Assembly (NCBI RefSeq): GCF_036421855.1
Contig: NZ_JAZGOK010000005.1
Length of the DNA stretch: 64,000 nucleotides
Reading direction: 5' to 3' (one strand)
DNA from: Georgenia_B sunbinii
GTDB lineage: Bacteria > Actinomycetota > Actinomycetes > Actinomycetales > Actinomycetaceae
Shown here one piece after another: positions 60,491-64,000 of the stretch. Both the position numbers and the translations under genes were made by a program. The first letter of the stretch is position 1. Each line of letters starts with the position of its first letter. The notes under the pieces are model-generated. The model did not search any database. It was not told the DNA's origin and was given only the letters and a program-made list of their open reading frames with translations.

Positions 60491-60883
60491 ATGGTCAAGA
60501 ATCTGCTCGGTCCCGAGCCCACCTACCTGCCCGACGACCACCCCGACATGGTCGCCCGCGCGGCGCTGGCCGACGGCGAGGACTTGCGTTCGGTCGCCGC
60601 TCGCCTCCCGGCAGCGAGCCACGTGTGGGCGCTGCTGGCCCAGGACGCGATGGCGTCCGACGACCCGGTCGCCTCCTACGCCTTCGCCCGCACCGGCTAC
60701 CACCGCGGCCTCGACGCCCTTCGTCGCGCCGGCTGGCGCGGCCAGGGTCCGATCCCGGCCGACCACGTCCCCAACCAGGGATTCCTCGCCGCTCTGACCG
60801 CGCTGGCCGACGCCGCCGCCGCCATCGGCGAGGAGGAGGAAGCGGCGCGCTGCCGCACCTTCCTCGCCGATGCGGTGGCCTGA
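60491..60883 (+). CDS. DUF3151-family protein
   Basis: A 130-aa soluble protein with the DUF3151 layout: NLLGPEPTYLPDD at the N-terminus, ASHVWALLAQDAMAS, VASYAFARTGYHRGLDALRRAGWRGQGPIPADHVPNQGFLAAL, then a helical Ala/Glu-rich end. The family is confined to actinobacteria and has no known function. It is divergent from eccC. No strong ribosome site is seen before its ATG. Confidence 0.9.
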   Translation: MVKNLLGPEPTYLPDDHPDMVARAALADGEDLRSVAARLPAASHVWALLAQDAMASDDPVASYAFARTGYHRGLDALRRAGWRGQGPIPADHVPNQGFLAALTALADAAAAIGEEEEAARCRTFLADAVA

Positions 60884-60909
60884 CGCTCACCGCCCGGAAG
60901 TCCCGGGCG

Positions 60910-60941
60910 TCCCGGCCACTGGTCACTCCCGGTGGCCGGGA
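60910..60941 (+). terminator. Likely terminator after DUF3151
   Basis: TCCCGGCCAC (60910-60919) and GTGGCCGGGA (60932-60941) form a perfect 10-bp stem with a 12-nt loop, 26 bp after the stop codon. Flanking bases (GTCCC, GGGAC) can extend it with bulges. No U-tract. Confidence 0.6.
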
Positions 60942-61069
60942 CCGCCACGCCTGGGACGGAAGTCCTAGCCCGGTCGCCTTTAGTTGGACTATCCTCTCGA
61001 TCTGCGATGCGAGTGCGGAAAGACCCGCGCCCTCCCTCTGCGTATCGTCAGTGAAAGGACATCTTCAGC

Positions 61070-63448
61070 ATGCGCCCCTCCACAAGTGCTGCGGTGGCCC
61101 TGGGAGCAGCCCTATCCATGGCAGCACCCCTCGCCGCCGGCCCCGCCGCGCTCGCGTCACCTCCCCCCATGACGCCCGTCGTCACCGCAGCCCCCGCCGC
61201 CGACGACGTCACCCGCCACGGCAACACCTACTACCTGTCCGACAACCGTTCCCAGGCAGCCGCCAAGGTCGTCACCTACGGCCGGCCTGACGACCTCGTC
61301 TACGTGGGTGACTGGGACGGCGACGGCATCGACACGCTCGCAGTGCGCCGTGGCGACACCTTCCACTTCTCCAACTCCCTCACCGGCGGGCCGGCAGACG
61401 TCGTCGTCACCTACGGCCGGCCGCAGGACGAGATCCTCGTGGGCGACTGGGACGGCGACGGCACCGACACCCTCGCCGTACGCCGGGGATCGACGTATCA
61501 CGTGAAGAACTCGCTGCGCGGCGGCACGGCGGACAGCGTCGTGCGCTACGGCCGGGGCGACGACGTCGTGCTCATCGGCGACTGGGACGGCGACGGCCGC
61601 GACACCTTCGCGGTGCGGCGCGGCTTCCACTACTACGTCAACAACACGATGACCTCCGGGCCGGCGACGACGGTGGTGTGCTTCGGGCGCAACAACGACG
61701 AGGTCTACACCGGTGACTGGAACGGCTCCGGCGATGACTCGCTCGCCGTGCGGCGCAGCTCCCAGTACTTCCTCAGCGAGCAGCTGCGGTCCGGACCGGC
61801 AGAGCGCTCGGTCCGCTACGGCCGACCCGACGACATCTCGATCGTCGGCGACTGGGACGGCGACGGCACCGACTCTCTCGGCATCCGGCGCGCGACGTCC
61901 GGCGTCGGCAACCAGCCCGGGCCGGTGGAGCCGCCAACCGAGGAGGGCTTCACCGAGCCGCTCGCCATCCCGCCGCTGGCCGACTCCCGCGTGGACGAGG
62001 ACGGCACCCGGGTCTTCGAGCTGACCGCGCAGGAGGGCACCATGTCCTTCCACCCGGGCGAGGAGACCAGCACCTGGGGCTTCAACGGCGACTTCCTCGG
62101 CCCCACGCTGCGCGCCCGGCAGGGTGAGCAGGTGGCGGTGGAGTTCACCAACGCCATCGACGAGACGACCAGCGTCCACTGGCACGGCATGCACCTGCCC
62201 CCGGAGATGGACGGCGGCCCGCACCAGGAGGTCGAGCCGGGCGGCACCTGGCGGCCCACCTGGCTCATCGACCAGCCCGCCGCGACGCTCTGGTACCACC
62301 CGCACCCGCACGGCCTCACCGAGAAGCACGTCTACCGCGGACTGTCCGGCATGTTCATCCTCGACGACGCCACCAGTGACGCGTCGGGGCTGCCGCAGGA
62401 GTACGGGGTGGACGACATCCCGCTGATCGTGCAGGACAAGGACTTCGACGAGGACGGCGAGCTCACGCTGGTCTCCCCGCTGCCCAGCGGCGTCATGGGG
62501 AAGACGATCATGGTCAACGGCACCGTTGGTGCCGTCCAGGAAGTCACCACCGAGCGGGTGCGGCTGCGCCTGCTCAACGGGTCGACGCTGCGGAGCTACA
62601 ACTTCGGCTTCGACGACAACCGTTCCTTCCAGCTCGTCGCCACCGACGGCGGCCTGCTCGAGGAGCCCCACGAGACCAACCGGATCCAGCTCACCCCCGC
62701 CGAGCGGGCCGAGATCGTCGTCGAGCTGGAGCCGGGCGAGGACATCATGCTGCGCTCCTACCCGCAGCGGCTCGGCGTCATCGCCGACCCGGAGGGGTAC
62801 GGCACCTTGCAGACCCGCGACATCCTGCGGCTGCAGGCGGCCGACGAGCTCGCGCCGTCGACCGAGATCGCCGAGCAGCTGTCGGACTACGAACGGCTGT
62901 CGGAGGCCGACGCCACCGTCACCCGCCACTTCGAGATGGAGAACCTACGACTCAACGGCCAGCTGATGGACATGAGCCGCATCGACGAGGTAGTCACCGT
63001 CGGCACCACCGAGATCTGGGAGATCACCAACCTCGACAGCATCCCGCACAACTTCCACATCCATGACGTGCAGTTCGAGGTGCTGTCGATCGACGGCGCG
63101 GCGCCGCCGCCCGAGCTGGCGGGCCGCAAGGACACCATCTACACCGAGCCGCAGCGCGAGTACCGCCTGATCATGCGGTTTGAGAACTACACCAGCGCCG
63201 AGTTCCCGTACATGTACCACTGCCACCTGCTGCGTCACGAGGACTTCGGGCTCATGGGCCAGTTCCTCGTGCTCGAGCCGGGCGCCGAGCCGCCCACCGA
63301 CCTGCCCGACACCGGCCACCACCACGCCGACGACGGCGGCGGTGGCGGTGCCGACGAAGGCGGTGGCGGTGCCGACGACGACGGCGGTGGTGCCGTTGAA
63401 GATGACGACGGTGGCGCCGACGAAGCCGGCGGCCACCGGGACCACTGA
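61070..63448 (+). CDS. Secreted multicopper oxidase with N-terminal five-repeat propeller-like domain
   Basis: A 792-aa exported protein. A signal peptide (about 1-30) precedes five repeats of exactly 45 residues, each with an Asp-rich GDWDGDGxDTLAVRR loop (starts near 80, 125, 170, 215, 260), of FG-GAP/VCBS-like calcium-binding type. The oxidase part (about 300-740) has all copper motifs: HWHGMH (370-375), WYHPHPHG (408-415), HNFHIHDVQFEV (660-671) and MYHCHLLRHEDFGLM (715-729), as in CueO/bilirubin oxidase-like enzymes. The tail is Gly/Asp/His-rich and may bind metal. The ATG follows GAAAGGA. Confidence 0.92.
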   Translation: MRPSTSAAVALGAALSMAAPLAAGPAALASPPPMTPVVTAAPAADDVTRHGNTYYLSDNRSQAAAKVVTYGRPDDLVYVGDWDGDGIDTLAVRRGDTFHFSNSLTGGPADVVVTYGRPQDEILVGDWDGDGTDTLAVRRGSTYHVKNSLRGGTADSVVRYGRGDDVVLIGDWDGDGRDTFAVRRGFHYYVNNTMTSGPATTVVCFGRNNDEVYTGDWNGSGDDSLAVRRSSQYFLSEQLRSGPAERSVRYGRPDDISIVGDWDGDGTDSLGIRRATSGVGNQPGPVEPPTEEGFTEPLAIPPLADSRVDEDGTRVFELTAQEGTMSFHPGEETSTWGFNGDFLGPTLRARQGEQVAVEFTNAIDETTSVHWHGMHLPPEMDGGPHQEVEPGGTWRPTWLIDQPAATLWYHPHPHGLTEKHVYRGLSGMFILDDATSDASGLPQEYGVDDIPLIVQDKDFDEDGELTLVSPLPSGVMGKTIMVNGTVGAVQEVTTERVRLRLLNGSTLRSYNFGFDDNRSFQLVATDGGLLEEPHETNRIQLTPAERAEIVVELEPGEDIMLRSYPQRLGVIADPEGYGTLQTRDILRLQAADELAPSTEIAEQLSDYERLSEADATVTRHFEMENLRLNGQLMDMSRIDEVVTVGTTEIWEITNLDSIPHNFHIHDVQFEVLSIDGAAPPPELAGRKDTIYTEPQREYRLIMRFENYTSAEFPYMYHCHLLRHEDFGLMGQFLVLEPGAEPPTDLPDTGHHHADDGGGGGADEGGGGADDDGGGAVEDDDGGADEAGGHRDH

Positions 63449-63489
63449 CCCGGCGCCGAGCGGCACCGAGCAACCGCCGGCACGACGAA

Positions 63490-63540
63490 CGAGCCCGGGG
63501 CGGGCCGGGCACCTCAGACGAGGTGCCCGGCCCGGGCTCG
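63490..63540. terminator. Bidirectional terminator between the multicopper oxidase and WXG100 genes
   Basis: A 14-bp perfect stem (63502-63515 with 63520-63533, AGAC loop) is extended by 7 bp (63490-63496 with 63534-63540) past a 5-nt bulge. It lies between convergent genes and is followed by TTGCTTG on the plus strand. Confidence 0.88.
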
Positions 63541-63555
63541 TTGCTTGCCGCGCGA

Positions 63556-63828
63556 TCAGCTGGAGGCGCGCTCCTGGTCCTCGGCCTGCTGGTTGAGGAT
63601 CTGCGCGTTCTCCTGGAGGGCGCGGACCACGTTCTGCAGAGCGGGGACGTACTGCCCGGTCCAGTCGCCGCGGAAGCGCTGGGCGTCCGGCCCATACCAG
63701 GGGGTGGCCTCGAGGTGCTGGGTGAGGCGGGCGGTGAGCTGGTTGATGGTGTCGGCATCAGCGTTCATCACGCGGACGAGGTCCCGTGCGGCGTTGATGT
63801 CCATCCCGTAGAGGGTTCCGGTGCTCAT
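63556..63828 (-). CDS. WXG100-family (ESAT-6-like) protein
   Basis: A 90-aa two-helix protein with the turn motif WYG (TPWYGPDAQRFRGDW), helix one AARDLVRVMNADADTINQLTARLTQHLEA and a polar helix two ending LNQQAEDQERASS. Such proteins are type VII secretion substrates or structural partners; the EccC-like ATPase is encoded nearby. ATG 63826-63828 is preferred because AGGA lies eight bases upstream; another ATG three codons earlier lies too close to it. The C-terminus lacks an obvious YxxxD/E export motif. Confidence 0.93.
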   Translation of the reverse strand: MSTGTLYGMDINAARDLVRVMNADADTINQLTARLTQHLEATPWYGPDAQRFRGDWTGQYVPALQNVVRALQENAQILNQQAEDQERASS

Positions 63829-63924
63829 GTCATGCATCCTTTCGGTGGGTACTGCGCTGATGGTGTTGTGGTGCTTCGGTACTGCTGGCCTGCCGGCCGG
63901 TCATCTGGTGTGGTGGCTCGTGGC

Positions 63925-64000
63925 TCACTGGTCGTCGACGTCGAGAAGGTCGCCTCCTTCCGGGTCGTCGCCGCCACGGCGACCACGGAGGGCGCCGAGC
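63925..64000 (-). CDS. C-terminal end of an unidentified gene (partial)
   Basis: The minus-strand frame ending with TGA at 63925-63927 reads LGALRGRRGGDDPEGGDLLDVDDQ and continues out of the window. It is a polar, acidic tail. It sits 96 bp upstream of the WXG100 start, so may belong to the same secretion locus. The family cannot be told from this fragment. Confidence 0.4.
   Translation of the reverse strand, partial: LGALRGRRGGDDPEGGDLLDVDDQ

Noticed and set aside
1..64000. tRNA or rRNA genes, insertion sequences and phage attachment sites
   Set aside because: None recognised: no cloverleaf with CCA-end context, no transposase or integrase gene, and no rRNA-like sequence in the gaps.

Overview
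This window comes from a very GC-rich Gram-positive actinobacterium. Evidence: GTG and TTG starts, ATGA/GTGA stop-start overlaps throughout, a SepIVA-like gene beside coaD, DUF3515, DUF3151 and DUF177 genes, and a WXG100/EccC secretion locus. The secreted beta-propeller repeats and overall gene content point to Micrococcales (Cellulomonadaceae/Bogoriellaceae type). That placement is inference, not a search result.

Layout. Positions 2-5257 hold a cytochrome bd operon, cydA(partial)-cydB-cydD-cydC. It is followed by a DevS/DosS-like GAF histidine kinase and a convergent NarL-type regulator (5322-7821), then an aldehyde dehydrogenase. Positions 9326-13360 are a minus-strand housekeeping run, rsmD-coaD-sepIVA-like-DUF177-rnc-mutM. 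Then come an ABC export pair (13387-15659), a small plus-strand sugar/alcohol catabolic pair (SMP-30 lactonase and zinc alcohol dehydrogenase), and DAK2-recG divergent from rpmB. Positions 22316-24820 carry an acetyltransferase and a secreted carboxylesterase. thiL, DUF3515, ddl, gpsA and plsC form a conserved cell-envelope/cofactor block. It is interrupted by a PLP trans-sulfuration enzyme, an AMIN-like lipoprotein, and a small operon of an RHH regulator, two microproteins and a DUF4097 protein (27858-31609). A decayed TetR/MFS locus, a DesKR-like two-component system with an ABC exporter, murA, leuDC and a divergent IclR regulator follow (33469-42645). The last third holds an MFS transporter, a receptor Ser/Thr kinase, a DUF559 nuclease-like gene, and a minus-strand type VII secretion-associated operon: FHA-FtsK EccC, a Fn3 beta-propeller membrane protein, MoxR, DUF58 and a transglutaminase-like protein. 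DUF3151, a propeller-fused multicopper oxidase and a WXG100 protein lie at the end.

The most striking feature is a dispersed family of 18-bp tandem repeats, core GACAAGTCTGCTGTC or GACAATCCCGCTCTC, bounded by GACA...TGTC. It occurs at seven places. At four it is in frame inside a protein gene or at its end (cydC, recG, eccC, the Fn3 protein), and at two more it touches a gene end (the NarL-type regulator and the TetR remnant). The unit is a multiple of three and the consensus is open in all six frames, so it lengthens proteins without breaking them. Where both orientations occur they are always arranged the same way. I do not recognise this family; it behaves like an ORF-invading palindromic repeat.

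Other notable points are an 11-bp phased operator over the start codon of the RHH gene, a single operator shared by divergent leuC and IclR promoters, a probable internal-deletion scar of a divergent TetR/MFS pair, and a perfect 18-bp hairpin just downstream of murA.
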